Positions 32,773 through 45,000 of a DNA stretch of 64,000 bases are shown here, piece after piece. The translations under genes were made by a program, and so were the position numbers. Each line of letters starts with the position of its first letter. Positions within the stretch are counted from its first letter, which is position 1. Source of the DNA: Okapia johnstoni (Eukaryota; Chordata; Mammalia; Artiodactyla; Giraffidae). The notes under the pieces were generated by a model. That model was not told the origin of the DNA and did no database searches. It saw only the letters and a list, made by a program, of their open reading frames with translations. The stretch is from NCBI GenBank assembly GCA_024291935.2, contig JAGTYA010000025.1:6407501-6471500 (forward strand). Direction: 5' to 3'.

Positions 32773-34274
32773 CATTTCCATGCCCAACCCAGGTCAGTGG
32801 GGAGACCACTGCCTTAGGAAATGTGTGGGCTTTGGGTGGCCAACGTCTGTGGAACATGCCAGCACAAACCACAAAGGCTCGCATCCTATTCCTCCTCCTA
32901 CTTCACCCTTGACCTGTAGATATTCAGACCCCAAACTGCTATGCTGAAATTTCGTCATTTGGAAGTTAGGGGGCTTGAAGGTAAGGGACTGCAGGTGAGA
33001 CCCCACCACCAGAGCCTGTGCAGGCCGTATGAAAAGCTTGTAGTGCTTTTCTCGCCGATAGTGGAGTGCTGCTTGGGTCCTCTGGACTGAGGTTAGCATT
33101 CAGGGTAGGCCACCTGGGTCTCAGATTGAGGCCCAGTCGGGAAATGAAGCAGCACTAGGACTCTAAGGGAGGAACATTTATGCCAAAATCTCTACAGCAG
33201 CCTGAGCTCAGGTGGGTCTGGCCTTGGGAACCAAGCCTGCTTAAGCCTGGCACACCTGGCAGGGGACCCGGGCTGTGGAGAGTATAATAGTCTGAAACAT
33301 ACTTCAAGTGTTTGAGTGTATAAGGGCCTAATTGATTTCCTCCGTGTGCATGATGTAGATGGGTAGCACCATTATTCAGTTGTACACATCTGCACAGCTG
33401 TTTGTGGACGCTCTTCTCTTGGGGACTCTTACACGGTGCTAGGTAGACTGCATGTGCTGTCTAGTGATGGAGGGTCGATGTTTTATGTGTAGTGTCAACT
33501 GCTGGTTCCCCAGTGTTCCTTTATAGCGTTTCCCCAGCTTCTGCCCCTGCTGCACACACATTTTGCTTCCAGGACTCTAGGTTTGTTTCTGTTTTCTCAG
33601 AGGGTTCATTTCTATCCAGGCTGAGATGACATCACTACACCAAATGCCATGGCTGCTGTCTACCTTAGTCCTGAGTCCAGAGAACTCTAGGTCCATCCTC
33701 GTTGCGTTTCAAAGGTGTTGTTTTCTTATTTCATGGCTATTTCAGTAGTCTAGTGCGTGCATGTCCCAGGTGGATTTTCTTTGGCATGCCAGTGGTCCTG
33801 GTCATTTGGTTTGATTCCCAATCTTGAGGTTGTTCATATTCCTGCAGCAAGCATTTTGATGCCCAGGCCATTTCAATTTCCAGTTGCTTTATACTTTATG
33901 TCCAGGAGCATGTACTGTGCTCACGTGGAGCTGTGATTTCCCTTTCAGAAGCCTGAGTATTGTTTTCCAGGGTGGCCCGTGCCTGTTTGCAATGCCAGCA
34001 TCAGCACTGGAGGGTTCCCTCTGTCCTCAGTCTGTAGCATTTACCGTTTGTAGACATTTGTGCTGGACATTCTGACTCACAGCAGATGGTGCAGGATGTA
34101 GTTTTGATGGTCCTGTCTAAGTTTGAGGGACCTGGTGCAGTCTTTAATGTGCCTTGTTTGTTTCTTGTAAATGCTTTCAGGAAAATTTCCTTTTGAATAG
34201 GGCTTGTTGAAAGTCCTCCTGTTTATGGGTTTTGAAGTTTTACTCGCTGCCCTGTGCCAGGATGTTTCTACGGT

Positions 34275-34562
34275 CAGTCAGTTCAGTTGCTCAGTCCAGT
34301 CCGACTCTTTGTGACCCCGTGGACTGCAGCACGCCAGGCTTCTGTCCTTCAACTCCCGGAGCTTACTCAAATTCATGTCCATTGAGTTGGTGATGCCATA
34401 TAACCGTCTCATCCTCTGTCGACCCCTTCTCCTCCTGCCTTCAATCTTTCCCAGCATCGGGGTCTTTTTCTAGTGAGTCAGTTCTTCACATCAGGTGGCC
34501 AAAGTGGAGTTTCAGCTTCAGCTCAGTCCTTCCAATGAATATTCAGGACTGATTTCATTACG
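34275..34562 (-). mobile_element. BovB 3'-end fragment in array 1 unit 3
   Basis: 'agttcagttgctcagtccag' to 'tccaatgaatattcaggact': the BovB 3' terminus. It interrupts unit 3 where the unit reads 'gatgtttcta..'. Confidence 0.85.
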
Positions 34563-34635
34563 TGTTCCTTATTTAAGGCCCCGCAGCCCTTTGATCATGC
34601 AGTGCCTTGAAGCACCAGTTTGTAAGAGGAGGAGA

Positions 34636-34654
34636 TGGCCACAAGGTGGCACCA
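34636..34654 (+). promoter_or_regulatory. CTCF-consensus-like motif, array 1 unit 3
   Basis: TGGCCACAAGGTGGCACCA fits the CTCF consensus at every position, forward. It is the motif nearest to the SEC13 terminal exon on the left, about 1 kb from its 3' end. Confidence 0.55.
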
Positions 34655-35110
34655 CACTTCCATGCCCAACCCAGGTCAGTAGGGAGACCAGAGCCTTTGG
34701 AAAATAGGGGCTCTGGGTGGTCACCGTCTGTGGAACATGGAAGCACAAACCCCAAAGGCCTGTGTCCTATTCCTCCTCCTGCTTCACCGCTGACCTGCAG
34801 ATAGTCAGGCACCCCTGCCAAACTGCTGTGCTGTGGTCTTGTCCTTTGGCAGTTAGAGGGCTTGAAGCTAAGGGGCTGTGGATAGAACCCTACCTCCAGG
34901 GAGCCTGTGGAGGCCGTATGCAAGTTTCCAGCGCTTTTCTCCCGTTAATGCAGTGTCTCTTGGGTCCTTCTGGCTGAGATTAGTATTCAGGGTAGGCCTC
35001 TTGGGTTAAGGTGAGGCCCAGTCTGGAAGCGAGGAGGCACTAGCCGTCCAGGGGAGGAAGGTTTAAGCCAAAACCTTACAGCAGCCTGGGGTCAGCTGGG
35101 CCTGGCCTTG

Positions 35111-35599
35111 GGGACAGCGACCCTCTTCATGCTCAGGATTTTTTCTTCCCCTGGATTTTTAGTAGTTACAGGTTGTACATAGCACAGGGCAGTTTCTCAC
35201 CTTCCTGCTGATTCCCTCCATGGTAATTCTGGATTTCTGCTTCCAGAGGCTCGGCATCTGCAGAGATCTCAGTCATCGTAGTGAGTGGTGTGAACGCTCA
35301 GTCCAGCCATGGTCACAGGTGCTTTGAGGTGCTCCTCCGTTAGGGTAAGGCCCTCCGCCTGCAAATGGGCGTAATGGGGCAGGGCAGGCTTGATCAGCCC
35401 GTCTGTAACACGGTGTATACTCAGGGTAAGGAAGTACAGTGCAGGGGAGAGAGCTGCAGCCCTGAATGGACAGTGCCTGACAGGTGTGTATGAGAGGCTC
35501 AGCCAGGCCCACAGGACCTGGTTTGCATCTGTGCTCTTCTAGGACAACTACAGTGAAAACGAGCTCTGTCTGTAGTGGGTTAGGAAAATGCAGGAAGAA
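35111..35599. other. spacer between array 1 and SEC13 3' end
   Basis: No repeat or exon recognised. Confidence 0.35.
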
Positions 35600-35615
35600 T
35601 TATAAGCAATATGTG

Positions 35616-35621
35616 TTTATT
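35616..35621 (-). terminator. SEC13: SEC13 poly(A) signal AATAAA
   Basis: 'tttatt' on plus, 304 bp downstream of the SEC13 stop codon, in an AT-rich context. It is the only canonical hexamer I see in the 3' UTR. Confidence 0.7.
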
Positions 35622-35924
35622 TAATTACTCTGGAAACAAACCCCACAAATGACGCCTGAACGTAAAAGGTACGTAAAAATGACCAAAATATCTTAAAATA
35701 ACAACCTTCAGATCTTTTCATAGTTTTTTCCCTCAGAACAAGTGTGTGTTCAGCTGGACGGTAAGTTACAAACCATATCAGATCGTGTTAAGGCAGATGA
35801 CAATCCTGTTGTGTCTGTGTGACTCTCCCAAAGGGGGTGGCGCGGGAGCTGGGCACTCTTCCTCTCCGCCGTCTGGGCTGTGGCCCAGGAGCTGCAGCCA
35901 GTGGAGAACCAGCGCCCTGTGTGC

Positions 35925-36038
35925 TCACTGCTCATTCTGCTGTCCCTCTGTGACAGACGTGGACACGGATCCCTGGCCCTTGTTGACGTCACTGATGCAC
36001 ACCCACTGCCCGTCGACCGACTCCTTCCACAGGGTCAC
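35925..36038 (-). CDS. SEC13: SEC13 terminal coding exon
   Basis: Acceptor 'cttgcag|gtgacc', then 37 codons ('[20 protein letters not shown]' onward) and TGA at 35927-35925. A 3' UTR follows to about 35600. This exon lies between repeat arrays 1 and 2. Confidence 0.95.
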   Translation of the reverse strand: MTLWKESVDGQWVCISDVNKGQGSVSTSVTEGQQNEQ

Positions 36039-39000
36039 CTGCAAGCAGAACACAGCAGCCACTGGAGGCGGCACCCTGCCCTCCTCTCCCTGCATCCTCG
36101 GGAGGGGCGCACACTCCACCTCCATCAGAGACCACAGCTCACTGTCAAGGGGTCAATCGAGCACTTACATTTTGGAGGTTTCAGTGGAGGAACCAAGGTA
36201 AGTAAAGGAATAAAAACCCACACAGAGGAAGACAGGGGTGGGGACAGTGATGTCAAGAAGAGGATGACTCCAGCTGCTGGCTTCATGTCCCTCAGATGAA
36301 GAACTGAGAACTTTTCATGGACATGGCATGACCAAACAAATCCTACAGCACCGCACTGAGGCTGAAGTGCCCCTACAGCAAAGACTGAGATTGACTCTAC
36401 GAGAAGGTAAGAGGTGTGGCCAGTGTTTAGCCCAGGGCCCCTTGCCAGGGCTGGCAGAGCACCACGCAGACAGGCTTCTCCAGAGGCTCTGGCACTGGAG
36501 TGAGAAGAGAGCCCTCTGCTTGCAAACAAGTTATCACTTTGCAGACTGGCTACTCTGGTTTGGCTCCACCGAGATCGCAGTTGAATCTGAGGCTCTGCTG
36601 CAGAGACACTAGCTGTGCAGGGTAAGGACTGCCCACAGCCAGCGCCCAGATCTTGGGGCATGAGTTAGCACTTGCAGAGCCCAGGCAGGAGTCTGTTCCT
36701 ACAAGGAATGTGGGGACACTCAAGGCTAGAGATAAGATCACAAACAAGTCATTAGTCACCTTACAGCCTGACTTGCCTGATGGCTCAGTTGGTAAAGAAC
36801 CTGCCTGCAATGCAGGAGATGCAACTTTGATCCCTGGGTGAGGAAAATCCCACGGTTACAGAAGTGTGGCAGGCTACATATAGTCCGTGGGTTCGCAAAG
36901 AGTTGGTTGGACATGACTTAGTAAGAAACCTTGGAGCTGCTTCCCAGGCCAGGAAACCACTTCCGACCACCCAAACAAACTACACTAGCATTCTGTAGAA
37001 AAAAATCGAGTAGCCTCACTTACCAAGAATTCAGTGCACACTCTTTTTTTTTTTTTTTTTTTTTTTTTTTCAGTGCACACTCTTGCTCAGAAGCAGCTCA
37101 CCAAAGCGAGAGCCAAGCGTCCTTTGGACCCTAGCCTGCTGTACTGCCAGGACAGGGACGGTGACACGTTTCAGGGTGAGCTGGGGGAAGGACCAGATGG
37201 GCAGTGCTATCCAGATGCTCTAAAGCTGTGCCACAAGGAACTGCTTCAACAGAAAAAAGATTTAAGTAGAAGGTACTATCCATGAACACCACTACGTTGA
37301 GAGTCTCCCAGGTACAGGACCTGAAGCAATGAATGCTAGAACTGAATCCAAATGTTATCAGATAAAGCACAGACATACATGGTCTAATCCAAATTAAAGG
37401 AGAAAAGAAACAGGAAATCCAGGGAGAATCCCTTGACATTAATAAAAAGGGCAATTGTAACACAATGTGAAAAAACAATCTCAAAAGTATCCTGAGCGAA
37501 TAAATCAGGAGGTTGGGATTCATGTAGAGAAACGTCTATTAATAAAACAGATCATCCAAAAGACTCTACTGTAGCCCAGCAGAACTCGACTGAACACAGT
37601 CCCCTAAGCTAACCAGGTAAAGAATCCGAGAAAGAACAGGTGAGTGTATATGGCTAGGTGACCAGCACAAAGTCTTCTGAAACTGACACAACACTGTAAA
37701 CCTGCAATATTACCAGGTAAAATAAGGAGCAAAAAAGGAAAACCTAAGAGACTTGTCTACTGCGTTGCTATGAGGGCTCTGAAACCAGGGCTGACGTCCA
37801 TCCCTGGAGCCTGAGCTGCCTGGGAAACAAGGCTGGAGAGGCGAGGGCTGTAGGGAGGTGGCAGGAAGGGGCCAGCAGTGATGCACTCTTGGACCCGGAC
37901 TGCTGGTGCCTCTGGAAGGCCCCACAATCAGCAGACACGCCTGGGCCACGCAGAGGATAAAGCACACCCAAGAGGTGAGTCGTCTGGGCAGGAGATCTGG
38001 AAAGACCCGAGTCGCCATGGCCAACTTCCATGGAGGGCCCCCTTTCTCCAGCCTCTGTCCAGGGGCTCAACCCCACCCACATCGGTCAGCAGCTGTGCAC
38101 CATGGTTACCCGGGTTTGGAATCTAGTGGGGTGATGGTTGAGGAGGAGGAAGAAAGGAGACAAACTCTGGGATGTCTGTGCTGTACCCATCAGTCTCAGG
38201 ACAACCCAGGAACACATGGTTCCCAGCGGTTTTGGAGGCTGCACCAACCACCACGGGCAGAAAGAAATGCTGCTGCCTTGCGGCCATTTCCCAAATCAAC
38301 AATATTAAAACCATGGTTTCAGGACACTTCAAGCTTACCAGGCCTGTTTTCAAGAAATAGGGCCCCAGTATCTCATGGATGAGAATTCAAAACAGAAGCC
38401 ACTTTCCAATTGCAGGTTGCAGGGTACTTTTTCCACGCACTGCTCTCAACCTTAGAACAGAAAGACATGGTTTTCCCACCCAATTAGTAGATCAACAGGA
38501 ACCACCACTAGGAATCCCGACACTGAACACAAGGGCCACCCTTACACAGTGTGAAAGAAGCAATCCAGGGCAGAACCTGGAAAGAAGGGAAAACACCTAC
38601 ACTGTTGAGGGAGATGTAAATTGGTAGACCTACTAGACAGAACAACACAGAGGCCGGTTGAAAATTCAGAAAGGGAGGTATCACAGTTCAGTCAGGAGGA
38701 GTCCTGCCGGCACAGGGTCTGCAGACGCCTGAATTTCAAAAGATACCTGCGCCCCAGCATCCACTGGAACATTATTAACAATGAGAAAAATGATAAATAC
38801 CAACAACCGATGAACTGGGAAAAACTGTGGTACGATATCGTGGAGTTAATTCTTCAGCCATGGAAACAAAGGAAAAATGCCAGTGTAGCTCCATGGGTGG
38901 ACGCAGAGATGATCCCATGAACCAACTAATACAGATTCAGAAGGCAAATATTTTGTGATTTAAGTAATAGGTGGAACCTAAACTGTGTTAGATGTGAACT

Positions 39001-42000
39001 TGAAGAGTCTGAGTAGAAGAAAAAAAAAAAAAGGAAGTGTTAGTGCAGGGTATAGTGGGCAGATAAATGAGAAGGTTAGGATTAACATATACAAACTCCT
39101 GATAATAAGACAGACAATCTAACAAGAACCTACCACACCGCAGAGAACTCCAGAGAACACTGTGTCCTAAGCTATCGAGGTAAAGAGTCTGAGCAACAAC
39201 AGCGATGTGTATACGTACAGGTGATCAACACACAGTGTTCTGAAACTGACACAGCACTGTAAACCAAGAATACTCCCAGATAACACAAAGAGGAGAAAAG
39301 AAAAACCTAAGAGACTATTGTCTACTATGCAGCGATGAGGCCTGTGAAACCTGCGAGAATGTCACATCCCTGGAGCCCGGAGGTGGCTCAGAAAAAAGGC
39401 TGGAGAGTCTAGGGGTGGAGGTAGCTGGCAGGGAGGGACCATAATCATCAGACATGGGTGGGTAATGCAGAGGCACACCCAGTGCTCCCCAAAGAGTTTA
39501 GTGCTCTGTGCAGACAGCTCTGAAAAGAGGGCTTCCCATCTCTAGCCTTTCTCCAGAGCAACTCCACGTCCACGAGGAAGCACCTGCTCACTGCCTGTTT
39601 CCGGGGTTCACACCTCTTGAGGTGAAGGGTAGTGGGGGGAAGGAAGGAGACAGGAAGCCTGAGGTGTTCTGTGCTGTACTCTTCAGTCTCACTGACAACC
39701 CAGAAACACACCGTTCCCAACAGTTCTGGAGGCCGCATGAACCACAGGAGGGCAGCAAGAAATGCTGCCGCCTGTGGCCACTGCACAAAACAACAGTAAA
39801 ACCCCGGAGACTTCAAACTCACCGGAACTGTGGGGCTGTGAAGGCACGTCCTTTCAAGAAACAGGGCCCAGTGTCTCATGGACTCTTAAGAATTCAAAAC
39901 AGATACCACTTTCCTAGAGTGGGCTGCAGAGATACAGTCTCCACACTGCTCTCAACCTTAGCACAGAAAGACATGGTCTTCCTGCCCAATTGTAGAGAGG
40001 ATCAACAGGGAATCCCCTGACACTGAACATAAGGGTCACCCTTACACAGTGTGAGAGAAGAGAACCCTCCTACGCTGTTGGGGTAAATGTATACTGAGAG
40101 CGCTACTAGGAAGAACACTAAGGGGGTTGGTCAAAAATTCAGAAAGGGAGCTATCAGAGGTGACTGAGAAAGAGCCCAGCAGGCACACAGCTGCAGACGC
40201 CAGAACTTCAAAAGATACATGGCACCCCAACGTCCACTGCACTACTATGTACAATGAGAAAAATGATCAATACTGATGACAGATGAACTGCTAAAAATCG
40301 TGGTACCGATATAGTGGAATTAACTCCTCAGCAATGAAAGCCAAAGAAAAATGCCAGCAGCAGCTATGTGAATGGATCCAGAGATGAGCCCATGAACCAA
40401 CTCATATAGATGCAGACCGACAAATATTTCATGATTTCAATAATAGGTGGAATCTAAACACCATTAGATGTGAACTTAGCTTAAAAGAAAAAGAGAGGCT
40501 CAGTGAAGAAGAAGAAAAAAAAAGTGCAGCGTTAGGGGGCAGATAAAAGAGAAGGTTTGGATTCAGTTACATAAACAGCTGTTAATAAAATACAATCAAC
40601 AAGAACTTACTGCAGCAAAGGGAGAATTCCAGTGGACACTGTATCCTCAGTTATCCAGGTACAGAATTCAAGAAAGAACAGGTGTGTGTATATGCATAGG
40701 TGATCAGCACCCAGCATTCTGAAACTGACACAACACTGTGAATCAACAACACTCCCAGATGAAGTAAAGAGGAAAAAAGGAAAATCTAAGAGACTGCTGT
40801 CTACTGTGTCGCGATGAGGGCTCTGAAACCGGGGCTCATATCCATCCCTGGAGCCTGAGCTGGCTGGGAAGCAAGGCCGGAGAGTGCAGGGGTGGAGGAA
40901 GCCGGCAGGGAGGGACCCGCAATGATGCGCTCTTGGACCTGCAGTTCCTGGTGTCTCTGGAACGCACCACCGTCACCAGACTCGGCGGGTGATGAGGAGG
41001 ATAAACACCCAGTGCACCCGAGAGGGGAGTCTCCTGGGTGAGAGGTTTGAACGGGGAGTCTCCTGGGTGAGAGGTTTGAAAAGACCACGGATCCACATGC
41101 CGGCTTCTGTGGAGGGCTCCCCTTCGCTGTCTCTGCCCAGAGGCGAAACCCCACCTACCGGGGCAGCACCTGTGCACTGCAGCTTTCTGGGTTTGAATCT
41201 ACTCGTGTGAAGGGTAAGTGGGGGGAAGGAAGGAGACAGGAAGCCTGGGGTGTTGGTTCTGCACCCTTCAGTCTCAGTGAGAATCCAGGAACACGTCGCT
41301 CCCTACGGTTGTGAAGGCCGCATTAACTGGAGTCAGGCAGAAAGAAATGCTGCCGCCTGGTGGCCGTTGCCCCAAACAACGACACTAAACCCTCCGCTCA
41401 GGGCACTCACACTCACCAGGCCTGCTGGGCTGTAAAAGGCACTGCCTCTAAGAAATATGCCCTGGCAGCTCATGGATAATAATCCGAAACAGAGGCCACT
41501 TTCCCGAAGCAAGCTGCAGGGATAACATTTTCCCCACACGGCTTTCAACCTTAGTAGCCAAACACATACTCTAAATCCCCAATTAGTAGAAAGAATCAAC
41601 AGGAAACTCCAACTGACACCAAACAGAAGGGCCATCCTTACACAATGTGAAAGAAGCCGTCCCAGCGGGAACCTGGAAAGAAGCGAACCCTCCTAGTCTG
41701 TTGGTGGAAATGTAACTTGGTAGACCTACTACGCAGAACATTGTGGAGGTTGGTCAAAAATTCAGAAAGTAAGGTAGCATACTCAACTGAGAAAGAGCCC
41801 TTTGAGCACAGGACCTGCAGACAACCGAACTCAGAAGATAACTGTACCTCCAACTCCTCTGCATCATTATTTATAAACAGAAAAACGATAAATACCAAAG
41901 ACAGATGAACTGGTAAAAATTGTGGTACAGATACAATGAAATTACTTCCTCATCCATGGAAACAAAGGAAAAATGTTAATTGCAGCTATGTGGATGGACC

Positions 42001-45000
42001 TAGAGAGGATCCCCCGAACCATCTAATACAGATACAGACCAACAAATATTTCATGCTTTTCACAATATGTGTAATCTAAATAGTGTGATCATAATATGTG
42101 TAATCTAAACTGTGAAATGTGAACTTCAAAGAGAAACAGGCTCCGTGAGGAAGGAAGAAACCAAAAGGAAGTGTAGCACAGTATCGTGGGTGGGTAAAGG
42201 ACAAAGTTGGCATTCACATACATAAACTACTAACAAAAGAGAGAATCAACAAGAACCTGCCGCAGCCAGTGAGAGCACGCCAGCGAACACTGTCCCCTAA
42301 GCCATCCCGCTAGAGACCCCGAGAAACCACAGGCTGTGCGTGTGTAGGTGACCAGCACCCAATATGCTGACACTGACACCACACTGAACACCTACAGAAC
42401 TTCCAGATAAAGAGGAAAAAAGGAAAACCTAAGAGAGTGTTATCTAGTGCGTTGTGACGAGGCCTCTGAAGCAGGGGCTAATGTCCATTCCTAAAGCCCG
42501 AGCTGGCTGGAAAACAAGGCTGGAGTGTCTAGGGGCTGAAGGAGCTGGGAGGGAGGGACCAGCAATGATCCACTCTTGGACCTGGAGTGCCTGTTCTCTC
42601 TGGAAGGCACCACAATCATCAGACACGGGTGCGTCACCCAGAGGCTAAAGCACACCCAGTTCACCCAAGAGGTGAGTCCTCTGGGCCGGACAGGTGTGAA
42701 AAGAGCCCGAGTCTCCACGGACGGCTCCCGAGAGGGCCCCCTCTCTCTAGCCTCTGTCCAGGGGCTCAACCCCACGCACGTCGGGCAGCACCAGTGCACC
42801 GCAGTCTCCCGGGGTCGGCACCTCTCGGAGTGAAGGGTAAGGGGGAGGAAGGAAGGAGACAGGAACCCTTCAGTCTCCTGACAACCCAGGAACATGTCGT
42901 CCCCTAGGGTTCTGGAGGCTACATTAACGACAGCCAGGCAAAGAAACGCTGCCACCTTGTGGCCATTTCCCAAAATAATCATTAAAACCGTGGTTTCAGG
43001 GCAGTGCCAATTCACCAGGCCCTTGGAGCTGTCAAAGACAGTTGCCCTCTAGAGATACCAGCATCTCATGAATATAGAGTTCCAAACAACCCATTTTCCA
43101 GAAGTGGGTTGAAAGAAAGATTTCCTCCACTGCTGTCAACCTTAGTACAGAAAGACATGGTCTGCATTCCCAATTAGTAGAAAGAAGTCACCTGGAACAC
43201 CAACCTGGAATCCCGTTACACCGTACAGAAGGACAATCCTTACACAGTGTGAGACAATCCCAGAGGGCACCTGGAAGGAAGGGAACCTGCCTGCTCTGTC
43301 GGGGGAAACGTAATTGGTAGACCTACTCGGCAGAGCACGAGAGAGGTTGGTCAAAAATTCAGAGAGAGATCTACTACAGTCAACTCAGAAAAAGACCTGC
43401 TGTCACAGGGCCTGTAGACACCAAACGTGAATGGATTCACTGCAGCATTATTTACAAACAGAAAAATGACAAATACCGATGACAGATGAACTAGTAAAGA
43501 ATAAACGTGGTACAGATATACACTGGAATAATTACTCATCTAGGAACAAACGAATAATGCCAATTGCAACAATGTGGATAAACGCAGAGATGATCCCACG
43601 AATGATCTAATCCAGACACAGACACACAGATATTTTATGATTTCAATAATAGGTGGAATCTAAACACTGTTATAGGTGAACTTGAAGGAGTGTCTCAGTA
43701 AAGAAGAAAGAAAAAAAAGGAAGTGTTAGTGCAGGGTATAGTGGGCAGATAAATGAGAAGGTTGGGAGTCACATATACAAACTCCCATTACTAAGAGAGA
43801 TAATCAACAAGAATCTACTGCAGTGCAGAGAGAACTCCAGTGAACACTGTGTCCTAAGCTATCCAGGTAAAGAATTCAAGGAGAGGTATGTGCATTTGTA
43901 TAGGTGATCAGAACCCAGTATTCTGAAACTGACACGACACTGTAAACCAACAAAACATCCAGATAAAACAAAGAGGAAAAAAGAAAAACCTGAGAGTATT
44001 ACCTACTGTGTTGTGATGAGTCCTCTGAAACCTAGGGTAGTGTCCATCCCTGGAGCCCAAGCTGGCTGGCAAACAAGGCTGGGGCAGCAAGGGGACACGG
44101 GAGCTGGGAGGGAGGGACCCGCAAGGCTGCCCTCTTGGACCTGAGTGCCTGGTCCCTCTGAAGGCACCACAATCCCCAGATGTCAGTGGGACGCGCAGAG
44201 CGTTAAGCGCACAGAGTGCACCCAAAAGAGGTGCATTCTCCGGGTGGGAAGAGGTCTGTAAAGTCCCGGGTCTCCACAGCTCTTGGTGGAGGGCTTCCCA
44301 TCTCTAGCGTCTGTCCAGAGACTCAACCCCACCCACATTGGTCAGCCACCTATGTACTGGGGTTCTGCAGGGGTTGGCATTTTGGGTGCTGAAGGGTGAG
44401 GAGGAGGAAGAAAGGAGAAGGAAGCCCTTCGGTGCGTGCGCTGGCACACACTGTCCCCTCAACAGCCCAGGAATATGGCTTTTCCTAAGCTTCTGGAAGC
44501 TGCAGTAACTGCAGGTGGTCAGGAAGAGATGTTGCTTCCTTGTTGCCATTTTCTATAACAAGAACTTTAAATCTGGTGCTTAAGGAAGGGGCATATTCGA
44601 AAGACGTGTTTGGTTCTAAATGATACCTGCTGTCAATTAATGACTTTGGGGAGGTAATATAATAACCATGAAAACAGGGCCCACTTTTAACACGGCAATT
44701 TCAAAAGGTACATTTTACTCACAGTGTGGGAAAAAAGTCACTTTAAAGATGTTCAACCTAATATCAGAAATTTAAATCAAGGTGTAGAAATAACAAATAC
44801 AGGAAGAGTGTTCAGAGAAAATGGAACCCTTGTAAGATGCTGACAGCAGTGCAATGTGGTTACAGCCTCTACTGAGAATAGAGTGTGGTTCCTCAAAATA
44901 AAGACAGATATATTATGGGGCCATTTCAGTCTTTGGTGAATAGACACAGAAAAGTATAACTGGAAAAGGCACGTGCACGACTACTGCCTCATCTATGCAG

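Larger units (their letters stand above)
29690..35110 (-). repeat. array 1: tandem ~1.6-kb L1-3'-end-derived units
   Basis: At least three full units plus partials, in which L1 3'-end-like sequence reads in sense on minus. The anchor 'gccaaaa' after the short 'gcactagg' stretch recurs at 29813, 31387, 33182 and 35067, spacings of 1574, 1795 and 1885. After removing a Bov-tA from unit 2 and a BovB piece from unit 3, the period is about 1.58-1.60 kb throughout. Each complete unit contains a diverged L1 3' UTR/ORF2 end, a GC-richer segment, and a motif 'tggccacaaggyggca'. The units have no intact reading frame. Confidence 0.8.
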
